From Roseburia lenta (GTDB taxonomy: Bacteria; Bacillota; Clostridia; Lachnospirales; Lachnospiraceae): a stretch of 64,000 nt of DNA. Positions 16,492 to 25,353 of the stretch are shown piece after piece (positions within the stretch are counted from its first letter, which is position 1; the number at the start of each line of letters is the position of its first letter). The stretch spans positions 186,001 to 250,000 of the forward strand of contig NZ_JACOPG010000002.1 in NCBI RefSeq assembly GCF_014287435.1, in the 5' to 3' direction. Made by a program: the position numbers and the translations under genes. The notes under the pieces were generated by a model, which made no database searches, was not told the DNA's origin, and worked only from the letters and a program-made list of their open reading frames with translations.

Positions 16492-16962
16492 TTATAATGT
16501 CTTTACCCAGTCTTCGATTTCCTGTTTGTCGGCTCTGTTTAAGAGTTTACCCTCGACAATCTCTGCCCCCGGTGCTGACGGCTGCAATTCCTGTACGGTA
16601 TTGCCAAATCCACTGCCACCGGAAGTTGCAAACAGAATAATCTTTTTGCCGGTAAGATCATATTTTTCCAAAAATGTATTGATGATCGTCGGTGCCACAT
16701 ACCACCAGATCGGGTAGCCCAAAAGGATCTCGTCATAGGCTGACATATCCAGATTTTCCTCTGCGATCTCCGGTCGAATCTTCTTGTCGTTCATCTCGAC
16801 ACTGCTGCGTGATTTCTTGTTCATCCAGTCCAGATCTGCCTGGGTGTAAGGAACTTTGGGTTCGATTTCATACAGATCGGCTTTTGCTGCTTCTGCCAGC
16901 ATTTCTGCCACTTTTTTTGTCGTACTGCTCGCGCTAAAATATGCCACTAATCTTTTTGCCAT
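16492..16962 (-). CDS. Flavodoxin
   Basis: A 156-residue flavodoxin-like protein. It has an FMN phosphate loop (FSASSTTKKVAEML) near residue 8 and the FMN-stacking loops (YPIWWYVAPTI near 80, FATSGGSGFGNT near 110). The start at 16962 has GGAGGTG 6 nt upstream. It probably transfers electrons to the neighbouring reductases. It belongs to the run LysR - flavodoxin - CMD/cupin - AKR, all on the minus strand. Confidence 0.9.
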   Translation of the reverse strand: MAKRLVAYFSASSTTKKVAEMLAEAAKADLYEIEPKVPYTQADLDWMNKKSRSSVEMNDKKIRPEIAEENLDMSAYDEILLGYPIWWYVAPTIINTFLEKYDLTGKKIILFATSGGSGFGNTVQELQPSAPGAEIVEGKLLNRADKQEIEDWVKTL

Positions 16963-17075
16963 AAGATACACCTCCAAAAATAAAATGAATGCGTAAAAAG
17001 CCTCTTTCGCTAACTTACGCATTCATTATATAATCCCAGGTTCTATTATGTCTAATACTTATATAGCATGTCGCA

Positions 17076-17954
17076 TTATGCCTTATAGGCATTCAACTCT
17101 TTTATAAAACATTCTACCGCAGGAGAGCATGGAATGTTTCTTCTCCATGCAATGACTGTACTGGTTTCTATGGCCGGAGATAACCTTTTTTGCACCAAAA
17201 GATCTTCTCGCCAATAACGCACCGCACCTTCAATGGAAATGGGATAGCCAATACCTTCCAGTGCCAACACACCGGCATTGGTACCCAGATTGCTGGTTGC
17301 TACGATATGCAGTTTTTGAAAGTCCTTGCCAAACCAGTTCGCCAACTCACTCTGTACATTGGTTCGTTCCGGCAGGATCAAGGGTAGGTGTTTTAAATCT
17401 GCTTTTGTGATCTCATCTTTTTTTGCAAGCGGATCATCTGCTTTCATTGCCACTACCCAATGATCGCTCCCCGGCAGGCGGATATAATCCAGATTCTCTG
17501 TACTGACAGGTTCTAAGAACAAGCCAATGTCCACGATCCCCTTACTCATCATTTCCAGAATTGTATCTGCCGTTCCCGTATGTATGGCAAACTGTACCAA
17601 AGGATACTTTTTGCAATAAGACCGACATATTTTTGCCAGCGTTTCCACTGCCATAAACTCGCCACAGCCAATCATGATCTTTCCGGCGATCGGTTCCTGA
17701 TTTCCGCGTAGTTCATCCACGATCTTTTCTTCCATATCTACGATTTCCAGCGCACGCCTTTTTAACAGGAGTCCCTCGTCCGTCAGCGTAATATGATGTC
17801 CGCTACGATCGAATAATGTCACGCCCAATTCTTTTTCCAAGCCTGCCAATTGGCGCGATAAGGTCGGTTGTGTAATGTGCAGGACTTCTGCTGCCTTGGT
17901 AAAACTCTGTTCTTTTGCTACCGTAAGAAAATATCGGAGTACCCGGATTTCCAT
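17076..17954 (-). CDS. LysR-family transcriptional regulator
   Basis: A 292-residue LysR protein with an N-terminal winged helix-turn-helix (FTKAAEVLHITQPTLSRQLAGLEKELG, residues ~18-44) and a periplasmic-binding-like effector domain. It is encoded 113 nt upstream of flavodoxin, in the same direction, which is less common than the divergent layout. It is the natural candidate regulator of the flavodoxin-cupin-AKR group. The effector is unknown. Confidence 0.92.
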   Translation of the reverse strand: MEIRVLRYFLTVAKEQSFTKAAEVLHITQPTLSRQLAGLEKELGVTLFDRSGHHITLTDEGLLLKRRALEIVDMEEKIVDELRGNQEPIAGKIMIGCGEFMAVETLAKICRSYCKKYPLVQFAIHTGTADTILEMMSKGIVDIGLFLEPVSTENLDYIRLPGSDHWVVAMKADDPLAKKDEITKADLKHLPLILPERTNVQSELANWFGKDFQKLHIVATSNLGTNAGVLALEGIGYPISIEGAVRYWREDLLVQKRLSPAIETSTVIAWRRNIPCSPAVECFIKELNAYKA

Positions 17955-18034
17955 AAACTATCCTCCTGCGTTATATGTCTGTATGCGACCACATTTATGC
18001 CCGCTATTATAGCACAAATCATTTCTGATATCCT

Positions 18035-19381
18035 CTACTTTGCTAAGATGTCCTTCTTTTTTCGGTTCAGATGCAGATAAAAGAGCACATTTAATATGAT
18101 ACCGACAGTCGTTGATACCGGTGCCGCCAGTCCGATCTTCGTCAAACTGGCATTTGGCTGGATGCTCATGATATAGGCAAATGGCAAACGAACCAGAAGT
18201 GTCTGCACCAAACCCTGTACCATAACCCAGAGTGTCTGGTTATTGCCGTTGAAATAGCCGATCATGGAGAAAAGCACTGCCGTTACAATTGTCTCCGGTG
18301 CAAAGCCCTTGAGGTAGGCAAAACCATTGGCGATCACTGCCGGATCTGTGGTAAAGATACCTGCCAGCAGATCTCCTTTTAACATGACGAGTAAAAAGAC
18401 CACGCATCCAAAGGATAGTCCTATACCAATGCCCGTAAACATGGCTTTCTTGGCACGTTTCTGATTGCCGGCTCCCACATTTTGTGAGACAAAGGATGCC
18501 ATGGACTGCATAAGAGAACTCGGGATCAACATAGCAAAGTTGACGATCTTGCATGCCACGCCATAACCTGAGGATGCCTCAAGTCCTAATCTGTTGACAA
18601 AGGCACAGAGGGCAAGAAAAGAAAGTTGGGTCAAAAACTCCTGTAAGGCGAGTGGTAGTCCGATAGAAAGGAATTTTCTACATTGGCTGTTAAAACCAAA
18701 GTCGGATCTTTTTATGGTAAACGGCAGTTTCTTTTTCAAAAGTATCAAGATTGCGCACACAACGCTGACTGCCTGCGCCATAACCGTTGCCAGTGCTGCG
18801 CCTGCTGCATCCATATGAAAGCCTGCCACAAAAACCAGATCTCCTACGATGTTTACGATACATGCGACAAAAACAAATAGAAGCGGCGACTTGCTGTCGC
18901 CCAGTCCACGAAAGATTGCAGCCAAAAGATTGTATGCCACAATAAAAAAGATACCGCAGCCACATATACGCACATAAGATTTCGTAAGTGTTAGCGCCTC
19001 CTTTGGAGCCTGCATCAAGATGGAAATCGGATTTGCAAACACAACCAAAAGTACAAAAAGTACCACCGATAGCACGGCAAACACTGCGAGTGCACCGCCC
19101 ATTACCGAGCCGATGACTTCTTCTCTTTTTTCTCCCAGATACCTTGCGATCAAGACAGTAACACCCATAGCAAGCTGTGTCACAACGAAGGTGACAAGAT
19201 TTAAGACCTGACTGCCGGTCGATACCGCAGAAAGTCCTTCGGTCGAACCAAACCGACCAACCACCAGCAGGTCAACTGCACCATAAGCCGCCTGTAAGAC
19301 CAAGGCTCCCAAAACCGGCAACATGAACCAAAATAACTTTTTTAAAATGCTCCCCTGTGTGAAATCAGCTCTATCGTTCAT
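18035..19381 (-). CDS. MATE-family multidrug efflux transporter
   Basis: A 448-residue protein with twelve predicted membrane segments and MATE features (GAVDLLVVGRFGSTEGLSAVS near residue 30, and a repeat of the fold in the second half). It exports drugs or metabolites by Na+ or H+ antiport. Its start overlaps the end of the MarR gene by 11 nt, so the pair is translationally coupled and MarR is very likely its repressor. Confidence 0.92.
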   Translation of the reverse strand: MNDRADFTQGSILKKLFWFMLPVLGALVLQAAYGAVDLLVVGRFGSTEGLSAVSTGSQVLNLVTFVVTQLAMGVTVLIARYLGEKREEVIGSVMGGALAVFAVLSVVLFVLLVVFANPISILMQAPKEALTLTKSYVRICGCGIFFIVAYNLLAAIFRGLGDSKSPLLFVFVACIVNIVGDLVFVAGFHMDAAGAALATVMAQAVSVVCAILILLKKKLPFTIKRSDFGFNSQCRKFLSIGLPLALQEFLTQLSFLALCAFVNRLGLEASSGYGVACKIVNFAMLIPSSLMQSMASFVSQNVGAGNQKRAKKAMFTGIGIGLSFGCVVFLLVMLKGDLLAGIFTTDPAVIANGFAYLKGFAPETIVTAVLFSMIGYFNGNNQTLWVMVQGLVQTLLVRLPFAYIMSIQPNASLTKIGLAAPVSTTVGIILNVLFYLHLNRKKKDILAK

Positions 19382-19826
19382 TGATTGAAATACTCCTCTC
19401 TGACATAATTTGATACATTTTCTCGATGGTTTGCATCATAACCTCTGCCTCATCATCTGAAATAACATCAAAAAATGGTTGTATCTTCCTGAAATATTCC
19501 CTATCGTATTTTTTCAGCAATTCCTTGCCTGTTTCGGTTAGCAAAAGATAGGTGATCCTGCCATCGCTTTCGGAACATTGCTTGTGCAGGTAGCCTCTGT
19601 TTTCCATCTCCTTGACAGTACGTGTCACACCCGGACGGGGGAGGGACAAAGCCTCGCTGATGTCAGAAACCTTGACGCGGATTCCCTTTTTTTCCAGCAT
19701 GGTGATCGTATCCAGATAATGAATATAGGAAGGACTGACGCCCTCCGGCAGCGGTGGAAGGAGTTCTCGCACCCGCTTTGCCTGATAACAGGCATCAAAC
19801 ATTGCCTTGATTGTTTTTATGTCCAT
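19371..19826 (-). CDS. MarR-family transcriptional regulator
   Basis: A 151-residue winged-helix protein (VKVSDISEALSLPRPGVTRTVKEMENRGYL, residues ~52-81, is the recognition region). It is the first gene of a two-gene operon with the MATE transporter. The operon promoter (19875-19903) is overlapped by an inverted repeat at 19859-19879, fitting autorepression relieved by a transported compound. Confidence 0.9.
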   Translation of the reverse strand: MDIKTIKAMFDACYQAKRVRELLPPLPEGVSPSYIHYLDTITMLEKKGIRVKVSDISEALSLPRPGVTRTVKEMENRGYLHKQCSESDGRITYLLLTETGKELLKKYDREYFRKIQPFFDVISDDEAEVMMQTIEKMYQIMSERSISINER

Positions 19827-19858
19827 TTTATTTTCACACCTCCATGTAGTTACCTTTG

Positions 19859-19879
19859 ATAATTACTTCTGATAATTAT
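19859..19879. promoter_or_regulatory. Candidate MarR operator
   Basis: Inverted repeat ATAATTA-N7-TAATTAT. It covers most of the -10 box of the marR-MATE promoter. The same stretch also reads as a 9-bp direct repeat of TAATTATCA. Confidence 0.6.
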
Positions 19880-19903
19880 ATTGATATTCTTATTTTTTGT
19901 CAA
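19875..19903 (-). promoter_or_regulatory. Consensus promoter of the marR-MATE operon
   Basis: TTGACA (19898-19903), a 17-nt spacer and TATAAT (19875-19880) on the minus strand, an exact sigma-A consensus. Confidence 0.85.
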
Positions 19904-20020
19904 TATCATAGTATTTGCTCCTAATGATTATGAAATATTCATGAAGCGAATTTACTTCTTTTTATATTAGTGTTATAAGTAGTAAAGATGTATTACTAGG
20001 CAAAGATAAAGGAGTTTTCC

Positions 20021-21424
20021 ATGAAAAATAAAAGACTGGTCGCAGAAAGCCTGATGATTCTCTGCTATATTTTTGTCCTCTATCACCTAAGTGCCCTATG
20101 CCGCTACGGTGGCGTCAAAAGGCACTTGCTCTGGATGTTGCTGGGATTGCTGGTATTTTGCGCTACCTTAATCTACCTGCTCATAACAGATACGCCAAAA
20201 ATCAAAAACAAAACAGCTTTCCTCGTGAAATTGATGTCCCTGATCGGTGCAACCGTTCTTTTTACATCCAACATTATCTACTCTGCTATTCCTTATAATG
20301 GAAAATTAGCCTGGAAAATTCAGGATTTGATACATACACGCGAAGTTACATTGACACATAATAATGTTTTTGACACTGGTATAGAAGGCATTCTGGATGA
20401 TTTGACTGCCGCATTAAACCTTCCGGAAAAACTCTATATTGCAGAACAATTTACTGTAGATTTTGACGGTACTGGAAAAATAAGTGCAATCGAAGGTTTC
20501 TTATATGGAAAAGATGAGAACGATCAGACGCGCACCTATTTAATCAGTTACAATGCCAAAAAAAGCAAAAAAATTTATGTTAATATGGATGGGTATGCAT
20601 CGGCAGATTTTGATACAGACTCCTTACTGTCTCCTATGATCGATGTGCTTGCTCTAGCCAATTGGAAAGAACAGGTGGCAGAGTGGGAACAAGATTATGA
20701 TGTCTCCTCCTACCAATTACTATATTTGGGAAATCGTTCTTTTGAAATAAAAGATGGTCTCGTTACGGTTTCCGGAGATAGCTCCGAAATCCAAAAGTTA
20801 AATGCCGGTGGCTCTGTAAAAGGATACGAAGTATCCTTACACATGCCAGAGCTTGATACGGTTACACCAATACGTTATATCGCCAACCCCAAATACACAT
20901 CTTTGCAGGAACAAAAAGAACAGGAGCAAACGGATGCTTCTACTAAAAACTCCTCAGGAATCGGCAAATGTGATACCGACGAAGATGGTATACAATATTT
21001 TTATCTCACAGAACAAATTGGGTGGAAATTTAAGATTTTAGATGCTGCCGCAGGAAGCCGTTTTTATGGCTTACAAAAAACAACAGACGGCGGTAACACG
21101 TGGGAAATGATTAACGAAGATCCTTTTGTCGGAAATATTGGTGTCAGCGAAGGTCTCGTATTTTATGATGAGAATAATGGCATCATTGGTCTGACATGTG
21201 CAGGGCAGGATTGGTCCAACCTTTATCGAACAACAGATGGTGGGAATACTTTTACAAAAATAGAATTTCCAGGTGCCGCAACCGGTGAATTCTACTTTGA
21301 TATGCCAAGAAAAGATAAAGACCAGTTGGTCGTTTTAGCAAGATCCGAAGCTGGTGATACCACCGGGGTAAAATATGTTTCTACTGATGGTGGCGCAACA
21401 TGGAACAAGGCTGGAGACTTTTAG
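20021..21424 (+). CDS. Membrane-anchored protein with Asp-box (BNR) repeats
   Basis: A 467-residue protein not assigned to a named family. Three hydrophobic segments lie in the first ~95 residues. A long extracellular region of ~370 residues ends with three Asp-box motifs, TTDGGNTW, TTDGGNTF and STDGGATW, spaced about 45-50 residues apart. Such motifs mark beta-propeller folds of the sialidase/photosystem-assembly-factor type, but three boxes would form only part of a propeller and no sialidase catalytic residues are recognised. It has its own terminator and no operon partner. The role is unknown, perhaps surface binding. Confidence 0.75.
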   Translation: MKNKRLVAESLMILCYIFVLYHLSALCRYGGVKRHLLWMLLGLLVFCATLIYLLITDTPKIKNKTAFLVKLMSLIGATVLFTSNIIYSAIPYNGKLAWKIQDLIHTREVTLTHNNVFDTGIEGILDDLTAALNLPEKLYIAEQFTVDFDGTGKISAIEGFLYGKDENDQTRTYLISYNAKKSKKIYVNMDGYASADFDTDSLLSPMIDVLALANWKEQVAEWEQDYDVSSYQLLYLGNRSFEIKDGLVTVSGDSSEIQKLNAGGSVKGYEVSLHMPELDTVTPIRYIANPKYTSLQEQKEQEQTDASTKNSSGIGKCDTDEDGIQYFYLTEQIGWKFKILDAAAGSRFYGLQKTTDGGNTWEMINEDPFVGNIGVSEGLVFYDENNGIIGLTCAGQDWSNLYRTTDGGNTFTKIEFPGAATGEFYFDMPRKDKDQLVVLARSEAGDTTGVKYVSTDGGATWNKAGDF

Positions 21425-21437
21425 TCTCCAGCGCTTT
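21410..21437 (+). terminator. Terminator overlapping the stop codon of the Asp-box gene
   Basis: 10-bp stem GCTGGAGACT/AGTCTCCAGC with a 3-nt loop. The TAG stop lies in the loop and 3' arm, and a short T-rich tail follows. Confidence 0.8.
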
Positions 21438-21446
21438 TCTTATGCT

Positions 21447-21908
21447 TTATATTGCTTTCTTTTCCTTCTTTTTCAGATGGTTGAGCCATGCCTGCGGAAG
21501 TCCCATCGCAAGGATGATACCGATAACAATCGCCCCTGCCGTCTCAACTGTCTCAGTTCCTTTGATCGAAAACATTTCCATATTACCGCTGATTAGATAA
21601 AAGGCTGCATAGTAAATCCCGGCTCCCGGCACCAGCGGGAATATCCCTGACAACAGATAGACCGTTGCCGGATGCTTGCGAAGTACCGCGAAAAAGCGTG
21701 AAAGCAAGGTCAAGGCCAGTGTTGCCACAATCGTTGCCAACATCAGATGCCAGCCCTGCTGTGAATGCAGATATTCATAGACAAACCAGCCCACACCACC
21801 TGTCAACCCACATAAACCCCATTCTGATTTAGGTGCTTGAAACAGAACAGCAAAGGCTAACGTCGCAATCATAGCAATGATAAAATGCAAAAAAATCGTC
21901 CCAATCAT
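21447..21908 (-). CDS. Threonine/serine exporter, small (ThrE C-terminal type) subunit
   Basis: A 153-residue membrane protein with about five hydrophobic segments, matching the ThrE_2/DUF3815 half of the threonine/serine exporter. Motifs include the GIFPLVPGAGIYY segment near residue 88. It overlaps the larger subunit gene by 4 nt (ATGA). In actinobacteria both halves are one ThrE protein; in Firmicutes they are split as here. It exports threonine and serine by proton motive force. Confidence 0.88.
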   Translation of the reverse strand: MIGTIFLHFIIAMIATLAFAVLFQAPKSEWGLCGLTGGVGWFVYEYLHSQQGWHLMLATIVATLALTLLSRFFAVLRKHPATVYLLSGIFPLVPGAGIYYAAFYLISGNMEMFSIKGTETVETAGAIVIGIILAMGLPQAWLNHLKKKEKKAI

Positions 21909-22678
21909 GACATAGCACCTCCCAAACTCTGAAAAATATAGATTGTCAGGCCAACGCCAACCGAAATAAAGAGTGCAGTCAAAAGCGCGTCCAAGAGATG
22001 GATCACACCTGACAGATAATCACTATTATAGAAATCACGGATGGAGGTCGTAAAGGCAATGCCCGGTACCAGTGGCATGATACAGCCAATCACTATCTTG
22101 TCCTGCGAAACCGGAAGTCCCATACACATAGGAAACAGGCTCAGAGCTGTTACAAACATACTACAGATCAGCAGATTGGCAAAGCGACCAACATGGTGTT
22201 TTTCAAACCATAACATCAAAAGTTGTAATAAAAGACCAATGCCAAATGCAATGGATCCATCCAAAAAATTTGCTCCGAACAAAATGGCAAAACCACCGGA
22301 TCCGATACCGGTACATAGGACACGAATCCAGAGTGGATCCTTCTTGTGATGTATGATGGCATCCATACGAACCCAAGCCTCAGATATCGTACATTTCTTA
22401 TCACAAATGTCTCTGGCTAACTGGTTGAGTTTTGATATCTTGAGCAGATTTACACTGCCTAAGGGCACATGCCGAATCATGCTACAGGCATCTTCCTTTC
22501 CCTCATTGGCACTGGCAAAGATACCATTGGATAGCACGTATACATCATAATCCTCTAACTGATAAGCCGCCATGATCTTCATAACGGTATCTTCTACGCG
22601 GTAGATCTCACCACCATTTTGAAGCATGGCATCACCGATTTCCACTGCCAGCGTTAATATGTCTCTGGTTTCATTCAT
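21905..22678 (-). CDS. Threonine/serine exporter, large (ThrE N-terminal, DUF1212) subunit
   Basis: A 257-residue protein. A cytoplasmic N-terminal domain (~110 residues, with GEIYRVEDTVMKI) is followed by about five membrane segments including MPLVPGIAFTTSIRDF near residue 205. This is the DUF1212 half of ThrE. It is translationally coupled to the small subunit downstream. No regulator is adjacent. Confidence 0.88.
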   Translation of the reverse strand: MNETRDILTLAVEIGDAMLQNGGEIYRVEDTVMKIMAAYQLEDYDVYVLSNGIFASANEGKEDACSMIRHVPLGSVNLLKISKLNQLARDICDKKCTISEAWVRMDAIIHHKKDPLWIRVLCTGIGSGGFAILFGANFLDGSIAFGIGLLLQLLMLWFEKHHVGRFANLLICSMFVTALSLFPMCMGLPVSQDKIVIGCIMPLVPGIAFTTSIRDFYNSDYLSGVIHLLDALLTALFISVGVGLTIYIFQSLGGAMS

Positions 22679-23014
22679 GCTGTAAGTTCCTCACTTTGGT
22701 TATTTGTATCACTTGCGCACCAGCCCACTTTCATCAAACAAATGATATTTTCTATTTTTATTTGCCCCTTCAGCCACAACATCTTTCATATTTACTAAAA
22801 TAATTCTACTTCATCTACTTTATCATAAGTCTTGTACAAATAGTTCTCTAAATCTATTTTTCTTCGCTGGTAATGCTTATCCTCATAATCAAGAAAATCC
22901 ATATTTATTCATGCAGCTGTTTTCTGCAATCACACTTATGACCTCTAGCCATCTATCTGCATGGTTGTCGAGACACGGGTGTATAAATATACTTTGATTT
23001 TCTCTTTCTTCAAT
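22679..23014 (-). other. Gene-free stretch with coding remnants
   Basis: No intact gene. Two short open segments on the minus strand look like worn coding sequence. The 36-codon segment at 22795-22902 starts MDFLDYEDKHYQRRKIDLEN. The 27-codon segment at 22709-22789 ends FDESGLVRK. Neither has a clear ribosome site and neither is recognised. They border the KilA-N and IS30 remnants and are probably part of the same decayed mobile DNA. Confidence 0.35.
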
Positions 23015-23634
23015 TTACATATCACCTCCAGGAAGTGTCGAAACTGCCGACAGATTGATACTGGCTAATGTATCCATCTGCCTGATTGCCAAATTTCTAA
23101 GCAATATAAGTCTTTCTGATTGAGGTTTCCCTTGCTCAATTAAAATAGCATTATAACTTTCCATATTTGCCAATACCAATAACTGATTTAAATTTGCATC
23201 ATCACGCACATTCCCTTTTTTACCCGGATTATTATTTTTCCATTGCTTTGCAGTCTGACCCAATAAAGCAACATTTAAAAGATCTGCTTCACTGGCATAT
23301 GTATAAGCAATCTGTTCTGGTGTCAGCTCTGGTGGAATCAAATTCTCCTTCACCGCATCCGTGTGAATACGGTAGTTCACCTTTGATAAAGCCCTGTTCA
23401 AGATCCTCCACCATATCTGCCTGCTTTTGACACTATTCCAATAGCATTGGTCTTTTCAATCCATTTGGTTGGCGTCATAACAAACCTGTTTAATCCTGCC
23501 TCACTTCTAACCGCCTCGTATTGCACACGGTTAAAATCTGGATTATGAAGTTCTTCCCAAACAGCCAAAAACTCAACTGTATTTCTGTTTCGCATCCAGT
23601 TCTGAATGACAAATGCGACAATCTTTTCCATTCG
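23015..23634 (-). pseudogene. KilA-N domain protein, deleted and frameshifted
   Basis: Two pieces of one KilA-N-type phage/plasmid protein. The segment upstream of about 23402 encodes NWMRNRNTVEFL, WEELHNPDF, TKWIEKTNAIGIVSKAGRYGG (as separate blocks in order), which is the KilA-N DNA-binding region without its start. After RYGG the frame changes, and 23015-23398 encodes NRALSKVNYRIHTDAVKENL to the stop, the normal C-terminus. About 50-60 residues between them are gone. The N-terminus is replaced by an IS30 transposase remnant. Confidence 0.82.
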
Positions 23635-23804
23635 GGTAATTACCTTTAATGAAGGTTCTGTTTTCTTTAACTTCATGTGCAATAGTAGATGGATGTCTGC
23701 GAAGTCTTTTTGCTATTTTTGAATGACTCCCCGATGCATATCCCAGTTTCTATTGCTATTCGATCTGACAGGTCCATTTGTCCGCTAGTATTGTAATAAT
23801 TCAT
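23600..23804 (-). pseudogene. IS30-family transposase, N-terminal remnant
   Basis: The ATG at 23804 begins MNYYNTSGQMDLSDRIAIET, then GICIGESF, the helix-turn-helix start of IS30-like transposases. An A-run about 90 nt in has lost bases, shifting the frame. In the corrected frame it continues IAKRLRRHPSTIAHEVKENR and TFIKGNYPNGKDCRICH. The catalytic DDE domain is missing; the sequence runs straight into the KilA-N remnant near 23610. The element is inactive. Confidence 0.8.
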
Positions 23805-23935
23805 ATCTGCTCCTTTCCCAGCAGATAGTAATCGATATAACCAATATATCATGCCTTGGAAATGGCTGTAGAAAAAGTAAACTAGACCTTTTATAGCCAT
23901 TTTTAGTTGTCAAAGTATGGGTTTAGTTTTTCAAT

Positions 23936-24544
23936 CTAGGACTTTGTAAGAACCTTCTTACAATATTTATGTGCGCCACAATACGGACATACTAATTTTC
24001 GCTTTGTAATTGTATGAGGTCCCATAATATATGACTTCATATCTGGAACAAATCTATTATTACATTCGGGACACTCAAATGCTCCTGCTTCTATATCAAG
24101 TACACAGGCAATTGCAATTCCTCCAATTATCACAACAAGACCTATTCCTATAAGAAGAACTCTCATCCAGTTCTCCATCTCCAGCATTCTCGACAATATA
24201 AATAATGGAACTGCCGCAATAATTGTAAGTCCTGCCACCATTGCTGATAGGACAATTTTCTTTTTGCTTTCCTGAGTTTCTCTAACTAAATTCACCATAT
24301 TTTCCTCCGCTTTCTTCAGATAATCTTCTTCAGATACTCTTTCACCAGACAGTAGTTCATTAACTGTTATCTCCAGTTCATTGCATAATGGCAACAGCAA
24401 TGATACTTCCGGAAAACCATTTCCTCTCTCCCATTTTGAAATTGTTTTATCACTGATTTCTAATTTTTCTGAAAGCTGTTTTTGTGTATATCCTTTTCGT
24501 TTTCTCTCATCAGAAATAAATTTCCCAATTTTAATTTGATCCAT
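23936..24544 (-). CDS. XRE-family membrane regulator with zinc ribbon
   Basis: A 202-residue protein. It has an N-terminal HTH_3 domain (YTQKQLSEKLEISDKTISKWERG, residues ~19-41), two hydrophobic segments at ~95-150, and a C-terminal four-cysteine ribbon (CPECNNRF and CPYCGAHKYC). This is a common Firmicute layout of a membrane-bound DNA-binding protein. It is monocistronic and stands between mobile-DNA remnants and vanZ. Target and signal are unknown. Confidence 0.88.
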   Translation of the reverse strand: MDQIKIGKFISDERKRKGYTQKQLSEKLEISDKTISKWERGNGFPEVSLLLPLCNELEITVNELLSGERVSEEDYLKKAEENMVNLVRETQESKKKIVLSAMVAGLTIIAAVPLFILSRMLEMENWMRVLLIGIGLVVIIGGIAIACVLDIEAGAFECPECNNRFVPDMKSYIMGPHTITKRKLVCPYCGAHKYCKKVLTKS

Positions 24545-24599
24545 CTGTTTTCCTCCTCTCTGGTTTGATTATCCTATGATTTGATTTCCAATCACACCC

Positions 24600-24643
24600 A
24601 CGCAGCGTAGAATATGGTGAATTTAGTGGTTTCTACGCTACGT
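24600..24643. repeat. Inverted repeat downstream of vanZ
   Basis: 13-nt arms (24600-24612 and 24631-24643) with one mismatch and an 18-nt loop. No T-run follows on either strand, so it is not a simple terminator. It lies between the XRE gene start and the vanZ stop and could be an operator or an RNA hairpin. Confidence 0.4.
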
Positions 24644-24659
24644 AGAGTGAAATTTGAAG

Positions 24660-25253
24660 TTACAGAACCATTTCCCATAACAAAGATGAAATAAATGGTT
24701 GAAGGAAGAACATAATAAGTGCTACAGATGCACATATTATGTAAAAGTCGTTCTTTTTTGAATTTTCCACTATTCTTCTTGTAAAGATACTTGTAAACCA
24801 ATATGCAATTAGATACCCGACTAAAGTACCTGCAATGTTTGTAATAATGTCATCTATATCTGTCGTTCGTCCTGTGAAAATTTGAGCTATTTCGATAAAT
24901 GATGTCATTGCAAATCCTGCCATAAATACTTTTTTTATATTCCTGAATTCTTTCCATAACACCGGCAGAAAGAAGCCAAAGGGAACAAACAATAACACAT
25001 TCAAGCACGCATTACTAAAATCATTTATCATATATACAAAAGGAATTATATTTACCATCAATTCAACTTTTAATGACATTATACTCGGAAAGCCTACCAA
25101 TGCTAAAACAGCAGTTAAATAGAATCCAAAAACCATATAAAGAATGGTTATTTTCCAGCTACGAAAATACAATTTGTTATATATACACCAGATAGGAATT
25201 ATAAAAACTGCAGCAGCAACAATTTCGATAAGTGCACTATATATTCTATACAT
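24660..25253 (-). CDS. VanZ-family membrane protein
   Basis: A 197-residue protein with about five to six hydrophobic segments and the VanZ signature region (NVLLFVPFGFFLPVLW near residue 90, then SFIEIAQIFTGRTTDIDDIITN near 133). VanZ gives low-level teicoplanin resistance in enterococci, but most homologues have unknown roles. It is alone, with no van genes around it. The run before its start (25284-25357) carries a short open segment of unclear origin. Confidence 0.85.
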   Translation of the reverse strand: MYRIYSALIEIVAAAVFIIPIWCIYNKLYFRSWKITILYMVFGFYLTAVLALVGFPSIMSLKVELMVNIIPFVYMINDFSNACLNVLLFVPFGFFLPVLWKEFRNIKKVFMAGFAMTSFIEIAQIFTGRTTDIDDIITNIAGTLVGYLIAYWFTSIFTRRIVENSKKNDFYIICASVALIMFFLQPFISSLLWEMVL

Positions 25254-25353
25254 ATTTATCTACCTCCACTATTCCTTAATGATTTGTCAAACTCTTTTTA
25301 TTTCTGCTAATGTTATATCCACATCATCAAGTTCAATCGTGACATTACTGTAA

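Noticed and set aside
23673..23900. Intact 75-residue protein at the IS30 remnant
   Set aside because: The residues before the Met at 23804 are intergenic, and those after the frameshift are an out-of-frame tail.
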